Assembly (NCBI GenBank): GCA_965250025.1
Contig: OZ252283.1
Location: forward strand, 930,001-994,000
Length of the DNA: 64,000 nt
From: CBDDLD01 sp965250025
GTDB taxonomy: Bacteria; Bacteroidota; Bacteroidia; Flavobacteriales; Flavobacteriaceae
Direction: 5' to 3'
This document shows positions 25,357 through 34,562 of the stretch, in pieces. Each line of letters starts with the position of its first letter. Position 1 is the stretch's first letter. A model generated the notes under the pieces. The model saw nothing but the letters and a program-made list of their open reading frames with translations. It had not been told where the DNA came from and searched no databases. The translations under genes and the position numbers were made by a program.

Positions 25357-25971
25357 ATGAAAACACTATTAAGAATTGATGCGAGCTCCAGAACTCAGGG
25401 GTCGCATTCCAGAAAACTAGCAGATGCGTTTCAAGAGCAATGGGAGTTGAATCATCCGAAAGGTAAAGTATTGCACCTCGATTTAGTTAAGCTTGAAATA
25501 CCTCACATCTCGGATACCATAATAAAAGCATTTTATACGCCCGAATCTCATCTTACTTCAGTACAGAAAAAAGCATTGGAGATCTCTGATTTGTTGATCG
25601 GTTATTTGTATGAAAGCGATGAGCTTTTAATTAGCAGTCCGCTTTATAACCTGGGAGTACCTTCCAGGTTAAAGGCCTTGTTCGATCATGCCGTTAGAAT
25701 TGGTAAAACATTTATGGTTGATGATGGAGGCAATTACATTGGTTTGCTCAATACTAAAGTTGCGCATTTGGCCCTGGTAAAAGGAAGTTACTTCAGTGGC
25801 ACACCTATGGCTTCTAAAGATTATCAGGAACCTTATTTAGAAGCCATACTGAATTATATGGGGATAGAGGTGAAACACATATTTTCTTTAGAAGGGACAT
25901 CGTACAGTAACGATGTACAAGAAAATTTCAATAAACTCTCCGAACAGATAAAAGCATCGTTTAAAAACTAA
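25357..25971 (+). CDS. azoR: FMN-dependent NADH-azoreductase / flavodoxin-fold quinone reductase
   Basis: Cytosolic flavoprotein of 204 residues that reduces azo compounds and quinones using NAD(P)H. Family motifs are the FMN phosphate loop at the N-terminus (SSRTQGSHSRKLADAF), LLISSPLYNLGVPSRLKAL around residue 90-108 and the DHAVRIGKTF stretch. The usual FMN-binding fold length is about 200. It lies 4 bp upstream of a cupin gene and downstream of an ECF41-like promoter. The azoR name is by family; quinone detoxification is the likelier physiological job. Confidence 0.88.
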   Translation: MKTLLRIDASSRTQGSHSRKLADAFQEQWELNHPKGKVLHLDLVKLEIPHISDTIIKAFYTPESHLTSVQKKALEISDLLIGYLYESDELLISSPLYNLGVPSRLKALFDHAVRIGKTFMVDDGGNYIGLLNTKVAHLALVKGSYFSGTPMASKDYQEPYLEAILNYMGIEVKHIFSLEGTSYSNDVQENFNKLSEQIKASFKN

Positions 25972-25975
25972 AATT

Positions 25976-26488
25976 ATGAATATAGATTATTTTAATGATG
26001 TGTTGGGAGATAATGCATCAGTAATACAGCCTGAAGAAGGCGAAACTTTTGAGATGAACGGCATGTCATTTTCTTTTAAGGTAACCAGTGACCTATCAAA
26101 CGACCAGTTGGGGATTTATACCATTAGGCTGGCAGCTAAAGCTGTTGGGGCAAAATTACACTATCACCGGTTTATGGATGAAGCTTTTATTATAAAAAAA
26201 GGCATTCTAACTATGTTTTATGGTCCTGAGGGTAAGAGAATTGAAGCTAAACCGGGGACAATAGTTTATGCACCAAGAATGACCCCTCACGCTTTTCAGA
26301 ATGATACAGATGAAGCGGTTGAGGTAGATTTAATTTTTAATCCGTCACAAAAACGGGAAGGGTTTTTCAGGGGCTTGAGTGAAACTTTAAGTGAGCAGCC
26401 GATTGATCCTGAAAAATACTTGAAATTATACAATAAATACGACAGCTTTCCGGTGGATACTTCGAATATGCTACCGGTAAGAGGCTAA
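25976..26488 (+). CDS. Cupin-domain protein
   Basis: 170 residues. A single cupin barrel is visible: AKLHYHRFMDEAFIIKKG fits motif 1 (H-x-H and a downstream Glu) and APRMTPHAFQND fits motif 2, giving three His and one Glu as possible metal ligands. Possible roles are dioxygenase, isomerase or small-molecule binding; none can be chosen. It is 4 bp downstream of the azoreductase and probably part of the ECF41 regulon, where ring-cleaving or redox enzymes are common. Confidence 0.85.
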   Translation: MNIDYFNDVLGDNASVIQPEEGETFEMNGMSFSFKVTSDLSNDQLGIYTIRLAAKAVGAKLHYHRFMDEAFIIKKGILTMFYGPEGKRIEAKPGTIVYAPRMTPHAFQNDTDEAVEVDLIFNPSQKREGFFRGLSETLSEQPIDPEKYLKLYNKYDSFPVDTSNMLPVRG

Positions 26489-26498
26489 CCCCGAATAC

Positions 26499-27581
26499 TT
26501 ACTCCATAACAGTTCCGGTGCTATCAAATTTAAGGACCTCTTGTTGTATGTCGTTTTCATCGTAAGAGATTTTTAACCTATGGTAATTAGCCGCCGGATG
26601 CTGTATGGGGTTTTTTGAGACACCGAAATAAGCTAAACCAATAAGATTTTCATGAGTGTCAAATTCATACAAGGTGCGATGTATACCCTGATCGTTTAAC
26701 ACGGGTTGTTGATTGGCATCTAAAAAATCCATAGTAAATGAGCTATACTGCCCCAGAGCTTCATTACGCCATTTAAAAGTATAGACCACTTTAGCATAAC
26801 CGTATTCCATTCCCAATACCTTTTTTCTGGAAAGCAAAGTGTTATTTAAAGCGTGAAAGCTCCAGCCTTTTTCATTACCATACTTGTCAAAATTGAATAG
26901 CACTTTAGCATAACCAGCCTGTTTATTATGAATAGGACTATTGGTTATAGTATCGAGGTTTTCGATACTAAAAAGATGAGCATTATGATCTACTGTTATT
27001 CTGGAACTGTAGAATGGAAAATAAGTGGTTAAAAGGTTGTGTTTTCTATCAGAGGTGTATTGTTCCTGAATGCATGTCTTTGGTGTGTGGTTTTTCCATC
27101 TGTATGTATACGTTCCAAAGCCTGTGGAGGTCCTTTGACCGCTACTATCCTTTAACACCAATTCTTTTTTCATGCCCTTAGTGTTGAGGTAAAATACTTC
27201 TTCGTGAATAGTGCCACCTCCGTAATAATGCCTGCTCATGTAGGCCTTTTTATCTTTGGTATTGTAATAACTTCTGATTAAGCTATCTCCATAATAGTTG
27301 TAAGATACTTTGTGTGTGCCATAATAAGCAGCATTACTCTTTTTGTTGTTTTTAAAATAGCGTATTTCTGAAATTCTGTTTTGAGTATCATAAAACACCT
27401 CATAATGTGATGGATGATCGGTATTTGTAGTATCTATTTCGCCTCTGGGTTGATAATCCATATATGGAGAAACGATACCGGTGAGATTAGCGAAATGTTT
27501 TAGTTGAGGTTGTTTTTTTGGAGTTGTTGGATTATTACATCCGGTTAAAATGAGTGCTAAAACGATTAAACGAATCTTCAT
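26499..27581 (-). CDS. Hypothetical lipoprotein
   Basis: 360 residues. A lipoprotein signal has its lipobox at LTGC (Cys15). The rest is rich in Tyr, Asn and Lys, with repeated short strands of the type YDTQNRISEIRYF, YDENDIQQEVLKF and FDTHENLIGLAYF, resembling the YD- or MORN-like repeats of bacterial wall-associated proteins. I do not recognise a catalytic motif. It meets the cupin gene tail to tail with only 10 bp between. Confidence 0.7.
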   Translation of the reverse strand: MKIRLIVLALILTGCNNPTTPKKQPQLKHFANLTGIVSPYMDYQPRGEIDTTNTDHPSHYEVFYDTQNRISEIRYFKNNKKSNAAYYGTHKVSYNYYGDSLIRSYYNTKDKKAYMSRHYYGGGTIHEEVFYLNTKGMKKELVLKDSSGQRTSTGFGTYTYRWKNHTPKTCIQEQYTSDRKHNLLTTYFPFYSSRITVDHNAHLFSIENLDTITNSPIHNKQAGYAKVLFNFDKYGNEKGWSFHALNNTLLSRKKVLGMEYGYAKVVYTFKWRNEALGQYSSFTMDFLDANQQPVLNDQGIHRTLYEFDTHENLIGLAYFGVSKNPIQHPAANYHRLKISYDENDIQQEVLKFDSTGTVME

Positions 27582-27620
27582 GAGTTGCTTCTTGATTATT
27601 ATTTCTATTAAACAAGAATA

Positions 27621-27697
27621 GGGAGTTCCCGACTCTGGAAGCTCCCCGTTTTTAAAATCAAGAATGAATCTTAGGATTACTTTAACATCCTAAGATT
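27621..27697. terminator. Two consecutive hairpins, probable transcription end
   Basis: Hairpin GGGAGTTCC/GGAAGCTCCC (27621-27646, one bulge) and perfect hairpin AATCTTAGGAT/ATCCTAAGATT (27667-27697) lie between two minus-strand lipoprotein genes. The second is 8 bp after the stop of the 27705 gene. T-runs are weak, so termination is only likely. Confidence 0.45.
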
Positions 27698-27704
27698 AAT
27701 AGGT

Positions 27705-28178
27705 TTATTCAATTCTGACATAATTCTCAGAATACACTAAATTGCCATCTTCATCCAATTCAATTTGACTGAATTTATCGTCCTCTAATTTTAATTGGTA
27801 CACAAACTCTTTTTGTTCGGCAATGACTTCATTCATTAGCTTTGAGCCATAATCTAATACTTCTGTGAGTATAGAATCATTTAGTGTATAACTACCGTAT
27901 CCAAACCATTCCGTAGAGTCATGAGGTACAAGTTTGCTCCACATCACTTTATTCTTGGTGTACATTTTCACCTGTCGATGCCCTTCTTTGGTTTTAAAGG
28001 AGTCTGTAATTTTATTGTTATCATAATTGTAGTAACCTATCATCTCCCAGGTCCCTTCCAGAGGTGCCTGTTTATCTTCAACCACCGATATGGCGCTTTC
28101 TTTGTCTTCTGTTTTAGCATTTTTATTGCACGATATACACAGAAGTACAATGCATAAAATAAAAAGTGCGTTTTTCAT
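27705..28178 (-). CDS. Hypothetical lipoprotein
   Basis: 157 residues. A lipoprotein signal ends at LCISC (Cys17). The mature part includes LEGTWEMIGYYNYDNN, then a stretch of beta strands, reminiscent of lipocalin-like or DUF4488-type proteins of Bacteroidota, which often start with an EGTW motif. No function can be assigned. It is transcribed away from thioredoxin reductase. Confidence 0.7.
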   Translation of the reverse strand: MKNALFILCIVLLCISCNKNAKTEDKESAISVVEDKQAPLEGTWEMIGYYNYDNNKITDSFKTKEGHRQVKMYTKNKVMWSKLVPHDSTEWFGYGSYTLNDSILTEVLDYGSKLMNEVIAEQKEFVYQLKLEDDKFSQIELDEDGNLVYSENYVRIE

Positions 28179-28312
28179 AAAATTGTAGCGTTTTTTAAGA
28201 TTAATGGTTCTATAATTTACGAAAAAATGACGAGACGTATCTTAAATTAGTTTTATCAATTCAGCAATAGTAAGTGTTAATAACTTCTATGTAAGTTTTT
28301 ATACAAAAAAGC

Positions 28313-28320
28313 TACTTTTG
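28313..28320 (+). promoter_or_regulatory. -7 box of thioredoxin reductase gene
   Basis: TACTTTTG fits TAnnTTTG and lies 22 nt before the ATG at 28343. A -33 TTG is not evident. Confidence 0.45.
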
Positions 28321-28342
28321 TTTTGATATTAAAGCAAAGCAT

Positions 28343-29314
28343 ATGTCAGATACAATAGAAAAAGTAAAATGTTTAATTATAGGTTCGGGCCCTGCAGGGT
28401 ATACAGCTGCCATATATGCAGCCCGAGCTAATATGTTTCCTGTATTGTATCAGGGAACCCAACCTGGAGGACAATTAACAACAACTAATGATGTAGAGAA
28501 TTTCCCGGGTTACCCTGAAGGAATTACCGGACCGGAAATGATGGTTCAGTTACAGCAACAGGCCGAACGTTTTGGTACAGATATCAGACACGGATGGGTA
28601 ACTAAAGTAGATTTTTCTGGAGATGTTCACAAAGCTTGGATTAATGATGAAAAAGAAATTCATGCCGATACCGTAATCATATCTACTGGAGCATCTGCAA
28701 AATACTTAGGTCTGCCTTCTGAACAGAAGTACCTAGAATTAGGCGGTGGTGTTTCTGCTTGTGCTGTATGTGACGGATTCTTCTACAGAGGTCAGGAAGT
28801 GGTTATTGTAGGCGCAGGGGATTCTGCTGCTGAAGAAGCACACTACTTATCTAAGTTGTGTAAAAAAGTGACCATGTTGGTTAGGAGAGATGAGTTTAGA
28901 GCCTCTAAAATTATGGAAGCACGCGTTCGAAATACAGAAAACATAGAGATCTTATTTAATACAGAGACCGATGAAGTATTGGGTGATGGTCAAGTAGTTA
29001 CCGGCGTACGTGTTGTGAATAATGTTACAGGAGATAAGCATGAGATACCTGCTACTGGATTCTTCGTTGCCATAGGCCATAAGCCCAATACCGATATTTT
29101 TAAAGATTATCTGGATTTAGATGAAACGGGTTATATTATCAATGCCGTTCCGGGAACCAGTAAAACCAATGTAGAAGGCGTTTTTGTGAGTGGTGATGCC
29201 GCAGATCATGTATATAGACAAGCCATTACTGCAGCTGGAACCGGATGTATGGCTGCTTTGGATGCCGAACGTTATTTAGCTGCTAAAGAATCGGTTGTTG
29301 AAGCTAATGCTTAA
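28343..29314 (+). CDS. trxB: Thioredoxin-disulfide reductase
   Basis: Cytosolic flavoenzyme of 323 residues that transfers electrons from NADPH to thioredoxin. FAD-binding GSGPAGYTAAIYAARA is at about residues 13-28, the redox-active CAVC at about 144-147 (SACAVCDGFF), the NADPH site GAGDSAAEEA near 160, and the C-terminal FAD motif SGDAADHVYRQAITAAGTG near 285-305. The length is normal for the low-Mr class. It is a single gene with its own promoter and terminator. Confidence 0.96.
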   Translation: MSDTIEKVKCLIIGSGPAGYTAAIYAARANMFPVLYQGTQPGGQLTTTNDVENFPGYPEGITGPEMMVQLQQQAERFGTDIRHGWVTKVDFSGDVHKAWINDEKEIHADTVIISTGASAKYLGLPSEQKYLELGGGVSACAVCDGFFYRGQEVVIVGAGDSAAEEAHYLSKLCKKVTMLVRRDEFRASKIMEARVRNTENIEILFNTETDEVLGDGQVVTGVRVVNNVTGDKHEIPATGFFVAIGHKPNTDIFKDYLDLDETGYIINAVPGTSKTNVEGVFVSGDAADHVYRQAITAAGTGCMAALDAERYLAAKESVVEANA

Positions 29315-29340
29315 GAAATCGTAACCATAAAAAACATAAA

Positions 29341-29367
29341 AGCCAGAGTAAATCTCTGGCTTTTTTT
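29341..29367. terminator. Terminator after trxB
   Basis: An AGCCAGAG/CTCTGGCT stem with a 5-nt loop, followed by a long T tract; it ends trxB. The weaker A-rich side may also serve the convergent DUF2807 gene. Confidence 0.88.
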
Positions 29368-29374
29368 ATGAGAT

Positions 29375-30208
29375 TTATAATTCCTTCTTTTGTAATTTGG
29401 CAGTGCCCGAAAATTTGTTGAGTTCAACTTTGGGCTCACCATAAAGATAAGTTTCGGTATCTTCTACAGCTTCAATAACAGCATTTTCTGTGATCGTTAC
29501 TGTAGCATCACTAGAGCCTTCAATGATTAACGTACCACTTTTTATCGTGTAATTTTTACCATAAAAGTTAGACGAGTTATCCATTCTGATTTCAGAGTTT
29601 TCAGCATCACCTTCAATGGTAACATCAGCCCTCTGGTACAGGTCAAATGAAGACGATTTACTGTTGATTAAAGCGTCTAATTTACTATCGTCACTAATTA
29701 CGGCATTGAGACTATCCGCATTAAGATTTAATCGGGTTTTTGACTTTCCTGAAGATTTAAAATCCAGATTTTTTGCTTTTACATTGAGATAGGCTCTGGA
29801 ATTACCGGTAATATTTAAGGTGACATCGTTTAACTCCATTGAAGTTAAGGAGCGTATTTCGGCAGTATCATTAATCTCGATACTATTTAATGCATTACCG
29901 TAATTTACGGTGATCTGTAACTTTTTCTTTGAGGTAATGCGTTTGCTTGTTCTAAATGATAGCACACCATTTGTAACACCAAACTCTATAACCTCATGCA
30001 AATTATCGTCAGCTTCAATTTCTACCGAAGGTTTGCTGTTATAAACAATTTTTATTTCAAAATCACCATTAACCACAAGGGCTTCGAAATCATCAATGTA
30101 GGTTTGTTTGATGGTCACATTTCTGTTTCCTTTTACTTTTTCAGATTGGGCTGTTATTATAGTACAACTACCAACTACTAAAATCAGGATAAATATTAAA
30201 TTTTTCAT
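29375..30208 (-). CDS. DUF2807 (putative auto-transporter adhesin head) protein
   Basis: 277 residues with a signal peptide (cleavage near IITAQ). From about residue 35 it shows the DUF2807 pattern: FEALVVNGDFEIKIVY, EADDNLHEVIEF, then short strands with repeated small polar residues (TAEIRSLTSM, SGKSKTRLN, SDDSKLDALI), forecasting a right-handed beta-solenoid. Proteins of this family are common in Bacteroidota and their role is unclear. A second family member lies directly upstream (30320), separated by a terminator-like hairpin. Confidence 0.85.
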   Translation of the reverse strand: MKNLIFILILVVGSCTIITAQSEKVKGNRNVTIKQTYIDDFEALVVNGDFEIKIVYNSKPSVEIEADDNLHEVIEFGVTNGVLSFRTSKRITSKKKLQITVNYGNALNSIEINDTAEIRSLTSMELNDVTLNITGNSRAYLNVKAKNLDFKSSGKSKTRLNLNADSLNAVISDDSKLDALINSKSSSFDLYQRADVTIEGDAENSEIRMDNSSNFYGKNYTIKSGTLIIEGSSDATVTITENAVIEAVEDTETYLYGEPKVELNKFSGTAKLQKKEL

Positions 30209-30244
30209 CTTTAGTATTTAAAGTTGATAAACAAATATATACAA

Positions 30245-30282
30245 AAACCATCCCAAACTCTAAAAAGAGTCTGAAATGGTTT
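30245..30282 (-). terminator. Terminator between the two DUF2807 genes
   Basis: A 16-bp stem with several G-T pairs (minus strand AAACCATTTCAGACTC with GAGTTTGGGATGGTTT), followed by a T-rich run, lies downstream of the 30320 gene. Confidence 0.7.
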
Positions 30283-30319
30283 AAGGATTGATTGATTGGT
30301 CTTTGATTGATTAGTTGTA

Positions 30320-31048
30320 TTACTGCTTTCTTATGCTGCCCGAAACCCCATCAGTTTTATTGACTTTTTCAGGATCGCCATAGTATTTTATGTCGCCTCC
30401 GCTAGATGCTTTGGCAACCAATTCTTTAGATGTATTAACTGTAATATCAGCGCCACTGGTTGCTTTTACCTGTGAGCGTTCTGCTTTTAAATTTCCCGCT
30501 TTGATATCGCTGCCACTAGAAGCTTCTGCATATAGCATATCGGTTTTGCCACTGAGTTTAAGATCGCTGCCGCTAGACGATTTACAACTCAATGTTGTAG
30601 CATTTACATCCACCTCCATATCACTTCCACTTGAGGTTTCTAATTCTAAAGTTTCAGCCGTTATAGTGCTGTTGGAAAAAACATCACTGCCACTGGTAGA
30701 TTTAATTTTGGAAATGTCTTTAAATGTTACCATGACTTTTTTGGAAGATGCCCTTTTAATATTCTCATTTGCATATATCTTGAGAACATTATTCTCCACT
30801 TCCGTCATAATAATATCGTGGAGATTGTCATCTGCCTGTACGGTTAATGTCGTGCTTGCATCCTGAGTAAGGTAGACATCCAATCCTCTTGAGACTTTGA
30901 TTTCGTTGAATTCCCCGTCAATATTACGATCCTGACTAACGACGTTTCCGCTTCCCGTAACTCCGGTTCCAAAATTCCCCGAGATGTTACATGATAGCAT
31001 AAGTAACCCTATAAGACTACTGACTATTATTTTTGCAAGTGTATTCAT
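30320..31048 (-). CDS. DUF2807 lipoprotein
   Basis: 242 residues. A lipoprotein signal has its lipobox at LMLSC (Cys20). FNEIKVSRGLDVYLTQ and VQADDNLHDIIM mark the DUF2807 head. The later part has a regularly repeated SSGSD motif, six times at about 18-20 residue intervals, as expected for turns of a beta-solenoid. It probably faces the periplasm or cell surface. It lies downstream of the PspC/PadR operon in the same direction, which suggests shared control by the PadR regulator. Confidence 0.87.
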   Translation of the reverse strand: MNTLAKIIVSSLIGLLMLSCNISGNFGTGVTGSGNVVSQDRNIDGEFNEIKVSRGLDVYLTQDASTTLTVQADDNLHDIIMTEVENNVLKIYANENIKRASSKKVMVTFKDISKIKSTSGSDVFSNSTITAETLELETSSGSDMEVDVNATTLSCKSSSGSDLKLSGKTDMLYAEASSGSDIKAGNLKAERSQVKATSGADITVNTSKELVAKASSGGDIKYYGDPEKVNKTDGVSGSIRKQ

Positions 31049-31168
31049 TGTGTTCGATTTTAATTTGATTGATATGATGTATTAAGTTCTGCTCATTTAC
31101 TAAAACAAAGGTGATTGTATTTTACACACTTTAATAATTTATGATGACAGACTGTTGTTTTTATAGCT

Positions 31169-33043
31169 TCAATTGTTATTGTCTGGTGTTCCTGATGTAA
31201 TTTTCACACCATCTTTATCATTAACTTTTACATTAACGTCTTCATCTTTGATTTCGATGTCGCGATTACCTAAACTGTCTTTTTTTATAGAGAGTCCTTT
31301 TTTAGCATTGTATTTTAATGAGGGACTTGCTCCATCGTTATCCAACTCCCATTTAACACTACCATTATCTTTATCCTTAGATTCATCATCACAGTCTAAG
31401 CACTCCACATCATCTTCTATAATTCTGAGATGATGCTCTTCCTGACCTATTTTTAAAATATCGTTGAAGTAACTTGAGTTTCTATGAAAGCTGTTGGTGT
31501 TATTATCAGCATACAGAATGGTGCCAATAGGAAGGTATAATATGACTTCTACCTGCTGTTCACTAAACTTATTTTCAAAATCAGTACTTAGGAAAGCATC
31601 AAGCTTTAATTGATTGTTTATCAGTGTATAATTGTAATTAATATTGGATGCTCGTTCTTTAGCAGTTTCATAATTGCTACCTGATGCATTTTTCTCGATA
31701 TAAATACTTGCTATAGAATCCGAAGTAGATCTTACAATTAACCTAATGTCTGTGGTATAGATCTTTTTATCTGCTTCACCTTCTTGGGTCAATCTATAAT
31801 TATTACTACTTCTGTAGAGGTAACGACTGTACAGGTCATTACCAACCATCTTCAGTTTTAGAGTATCTCCCGAAACTATGTTTAATTGCTCTTTTTGGCT
31901 CACACTAGCATCAAATGCATGTTCTGTTACCTGTCTGACCCCAACAATAAATATACCTATTATGGCTATTAACCAAATACCAAGGAGCGAAAATTTAGCA
32001 ATGTTTCCTATAGATTTTAAGTTGTTGATTAAGATCTTTAAACCTAAGTAGAGCACAAAGAAAAATGGAATTCCAAAAGCAAAGAACAATAGGGTAGACA
32101 TTAGCCATATAGGGACATTGGCAGAGTTGGCTGCTTCTAGAAAGTCCATACCCTGAAAGTGTATAGCGTCTGTAATCCCTACAGTAAATAAAGCTACTAT
32201 TAAACCAAGAATAGTACTGGCCCCTACAATGATTAATATAATGCCTACAAATTTGGCAAATACTTTAAGAAAGAACATTAAAATGTCTCCAATAGTATCA
32301 AAGAAACTTCTGGAAGTTGATTTTAAAGATTTACCATGTTTCTGAAAATCAACACTTTTAACAGATTCGGAAATGTTATCTGTAACATTATCAAAACCTT
32401 CTTTCAACTTTTCACCATGCATCTTCAGATCAACATTTTTTACCTTGTCGGTAACAGTGTCAATGCCGTCTTTAATTTTTTTTTCGATGTTGCTGATATT
32501 AACCGCTTCACCGGTCATGGTTAACTTTTCAGCAGTGGTAACAGCTTCTGGAACCAGAGCCCAGAATAATAGATAGATAAAGATAAACGTGCCTCCAGAC
32601 CCTATGGCGAAAACGATCCATAACAATCTTACCCATATCATATCGATACCTAAATAGTGGCTTAATCCGGCAGCTACACCGCCTATGTATGAATTGTCCG
32701 TATCTCTGTATAGTTTTTTAGAGGGCTTTGAAGACCGTTGTCTGGATTTATGGATAGGCTCATCTTCAAAGATTTCATCATCTACCAGATAATCTTCCGG
32801 CTGCCCCATAATGGCAATAACGTCATCTACTAATTTAATGCCTACTACCTGTTTTTCATTTTGTATACGCTCACTAAATAGCTCAGCAATACGCGCTTCA
32901 ATGTCTGATATGATTTCTGATCTTCCTTGAGAATCTGTAAATGAACGTTTTATAGCCTCAAGATAGCGTTGTAACTTTAGATATGCATCTTCATCGATGT
33001 GAAAAAATATACCTGCTAAATTTATATTGACTGTTTTATTCAT
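31169..33043 (-). CDS. PspC-domain membrane protein
   Basis: 624 residues. An N-terminal cytosolic segment (about 1-105) is followed by a PspC domain with SYIGGVAAGLSHYLGID and the membrane pair after it (about 115-165). A linker with repeated KMHGEKLKEGFDNVTDN-type units and three to four more membrane segments (about 255-385) follow, then a C-terminal DUF2807-like beta region with acidic clusters. PspC proteins take part in envelope-stress sensing. The start overlaps the PadR gene by 4 nt, a common Flavobacteriaceae pairing that makes PadR its likely regulator. Confidence 0.88.
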   Translation of the reverse strand: MNKTVNINLAGIFFHIDEDAYLKLQRYLEAIKRSFTDSQGRSEIISDIEARIAELFSERIQNEKQVVGIKLVDDVIAIMGQPEDYLVDDEIFEDEPIHKSRQRSSKPSKKLYRDTDNSYIGGVAAGLSHYLGIDMIWVRLLWIVFAIGSGGTFIFIYLLFWALVPEAVTTAEKLTMTGEAVNISNIEKKIKDGIDTVTDKVKNVDLKMHGEKLKEGFDNVTDNISESVKSVDFQKHGKSLKSTSRSFFDTIGDILMFFLKVFAKFVGIILIIVGASTILGLIVALFTVGITDAIHFQGMDFLEAANSANVPIWLMSTLLFFAFGIPFFFVLYLGLKILINNLKSIGNIAKFSLLGIWLIAIIGIFIVGVRQVTEHAFDASVSQKEQLNIVSGDTLKLKMVGNDLYSRYLYRSSNNYRLTQEGEADKKIYTTDIRLIVRSTSDSIASIYIEKNASGSNYETAKERASNINYNYTLINNQLKLDAFLSTDFENKFSEQQVEVILYLPIGTILYADNNTNSFHRNSSYFNDILKIGQEEHHLRIIEDDVECLDCDDESKDKDNGSVKWELDNDGASPSLKYNAKKGLSIKKDSLGNRDIEIKDEDVNVKVNDKDGVKITSGTPDNNN

Positions 33044-33381
33044 TTTTTTGTTGTTTTTGTACTTGTTACTAGGTTGACGGCATGTTGTAATTCACTCCAA
33101 GTTGTGTTTAACTCTTTTAGAAACAACTTTCCTGTTTCTGTAAGACCATAATACTTTCTTGGCGGTCCTGAAGTAGATTCCTCCCAACGGTAATTAAGAA
33201 GACCTGCATTTTTTAATCTTGTTAATAGTGGATAAATGGTTCCTTCTACAACAAGCATTTTAGCGTCTTTAAGTGTGCCCAGAATTTCTGCGACATAAGC
33301 ATCGTCATCTTTTAAGATGGATAAGATGCAGTATTCTAACACACCTTTGCGCATTTGTGCTTTTGTGTTTTCTATCTTCAT
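33040..33381 (-). CDS. PadR-family transcriptional regulator
   Basis: 113 residues, the short PadR class: a winged-helix DNA-binding domain with MRKGVLEYCILSILKD, LLVVEGTIYPLLTRLKN-type core (AKMLVVEGTIYPLLTRL) and the wing ESTSGPPRKYYGLTETG, then a C-terminal dimerisation helix. It normally represses its own operon. It is translationally coupled (4-nt ATGA overlap) to the PspC gene, with the DUF2807 gene behind, so this is a self-regulated envelope operon by context. Confidence 0.92.
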   Translation of the reverse strand: MKIENTKAQMRKGVLEYCILSILKDDDAYVAEILGTLKDAKMLVVEGTIYPLLTRLKNAGLLNYRWEESTSGPPRKYYGLTETGKLFLKELNTTWSELQHAVNLVTSTKTTKK

Positions 33382-33452
33382 GTGTTGTTCTTTAATACGT
33401 TAAAACTGTTCATTTTTTGATTGATTATGATGATTGATTGATGACTGAACTA

Positions 33453-33899
33453 CTATTTTAAAAATTTGATGGTCAACGGATAATGAAATAACTTACCATC
33501 TCTTGCAGTTAAACTGGCTTTTACAATGAAAGCCAATTCCAAAATAAAACCAATAAAAGCCAAAACCCCAAGTCCACCTGAAATGTATAATAGAGGAGAA
33601 GGCTCGCCAATATTAATATGAAAATCATGAAACCCATTAAAATCTAAAAAGTCGATACCATTAAAGATTTTAAAAATGAAAAAAGGAACGGAAATAGTTC
33701 CTATAATGATGGCATATAATAAGACACTCATTTGAAAGTTAATGGCTTGTTTACCATGAGCATCTACAAACTCTGATTTATCTTTATTAGCTACCCATAA
33801 TACCAATGGGCCTATAAAGTTCCCAAAGGGAATAACAAATCTGGAAAAGGTAGACAGATGTATAAAAGTCGCAAGGTTTTTGTGATGATTATCGATCAT
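33453..33899 (-). CDS. DUF4870 membrane protein
   Basis: 148 residues. The ATG at 33899 (MIDNHHKNLATFIHLSTF) is preferred over an in-frame start at 33932 because the family begins with this segment. Three to four membrane segments follow. The stretch FGNFIGPLVLWVANKDKSEF followed by VDAHGKQAINFQ is the family signature of the Tic20-like DUF4870 group. The function is unknown. It lies just upstream of the PadR gene in the same direction. Confidence 0.85.
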   Translation of the reverse strand: MIDNHHKNLATFIHLSTFSRFVIPFGNFIGPLVLWVANKDKSEFVDAHGKQAINFQMSVLLYAIIIGTISVPFFIFKIFNGIDFLDFNGFHDFHINIGEPSPLLYISGGLGVLAFIGFILELAFIVKASLTARDGKLFHYPLTIKFLK

Positions 33900-34048
33900 G
33901 TTTTTAAAAGTATATAATAGTTTCTTATGCAAATATATATCTAAAAGAAGGTATTATGCAAAACATAGTACCTAAAATTAACATTTTATTAACATTAGCT
34001 AAGCTTAAGAATTTGAATTATTTTTAGTGTGTAATTCAAAAATATATC

Positions 34049-34504
34049 ATGAAGATTTCGCCATCAAAACTCAATACTTTCCTTATGTTCAAGCTGCCCG
34101 CAGCTTATTTTACAGGGGTAAGAGCTACTTATCTGGACAATGAGAAGTGTACAGTATCCGTAAAGCATCGCTGGATCAATCAAAATCCTTTTAAATCTAT
34201 GTTTTGGGCTGTTCAGGGCATGGCTGCAGAACTGACAACCGGAGCTTTAGTGATGCAAAAAATCAGACAAAGTGGTAAAAACGTTTCTATGTTAGTCGCT
34301 AATAACAATGCCAGTTTCACTAAAAAAGCAACAGGACGAATAACTTTTGAATGTGTAGAAGGTCGTAAAGTAGATGAGGCAATCGATAAGGCCATAAGGA
34401 CCGGTGAAGGCCAAACCGTATGGCTAAATGCTAATGGTAGAAACAAAGAAGGTGTTGAAGTGTCGTCTTTTAATTTTGAATGGACATTAAAAGTTAAATC
34501 TTAA
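34049..34504 (+). CDS. DUF4442-family (hotdog-fold) protein
   Basis: 151 residues, no signal peptide. The core resembles hotdog-fold thioesterase-like proteins of DUF4442: a helix (NPFKSMFWAVQGMAAELTTG) followed by long strands. The helix at SMFWAVQGMAAE sits where thioesterases carry catalytic acidic residues. No substrate can be suggested. It is followed by the AIM24-like gene 58 bp downstream. Confidence 0.75.
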   Translation: MKISPSKLNTFLMFKLPAAYFTGVRATYLDNEKCTVSVKHRWINQNPFKSMFWAVQGMAAELTTGALVMQKIRQSGKNVSMLVANNNASFTKKATGRITFECVEGRKVDEAIDKAIRTGEGQTVWLNANGRNKEGVEVSSFNFEWTLKVKS

Positions 34505-34562
34505 GATGTAACAAACACTATAATTCTTCAACTTATAAACGAATCAATTAAAAAATAACATT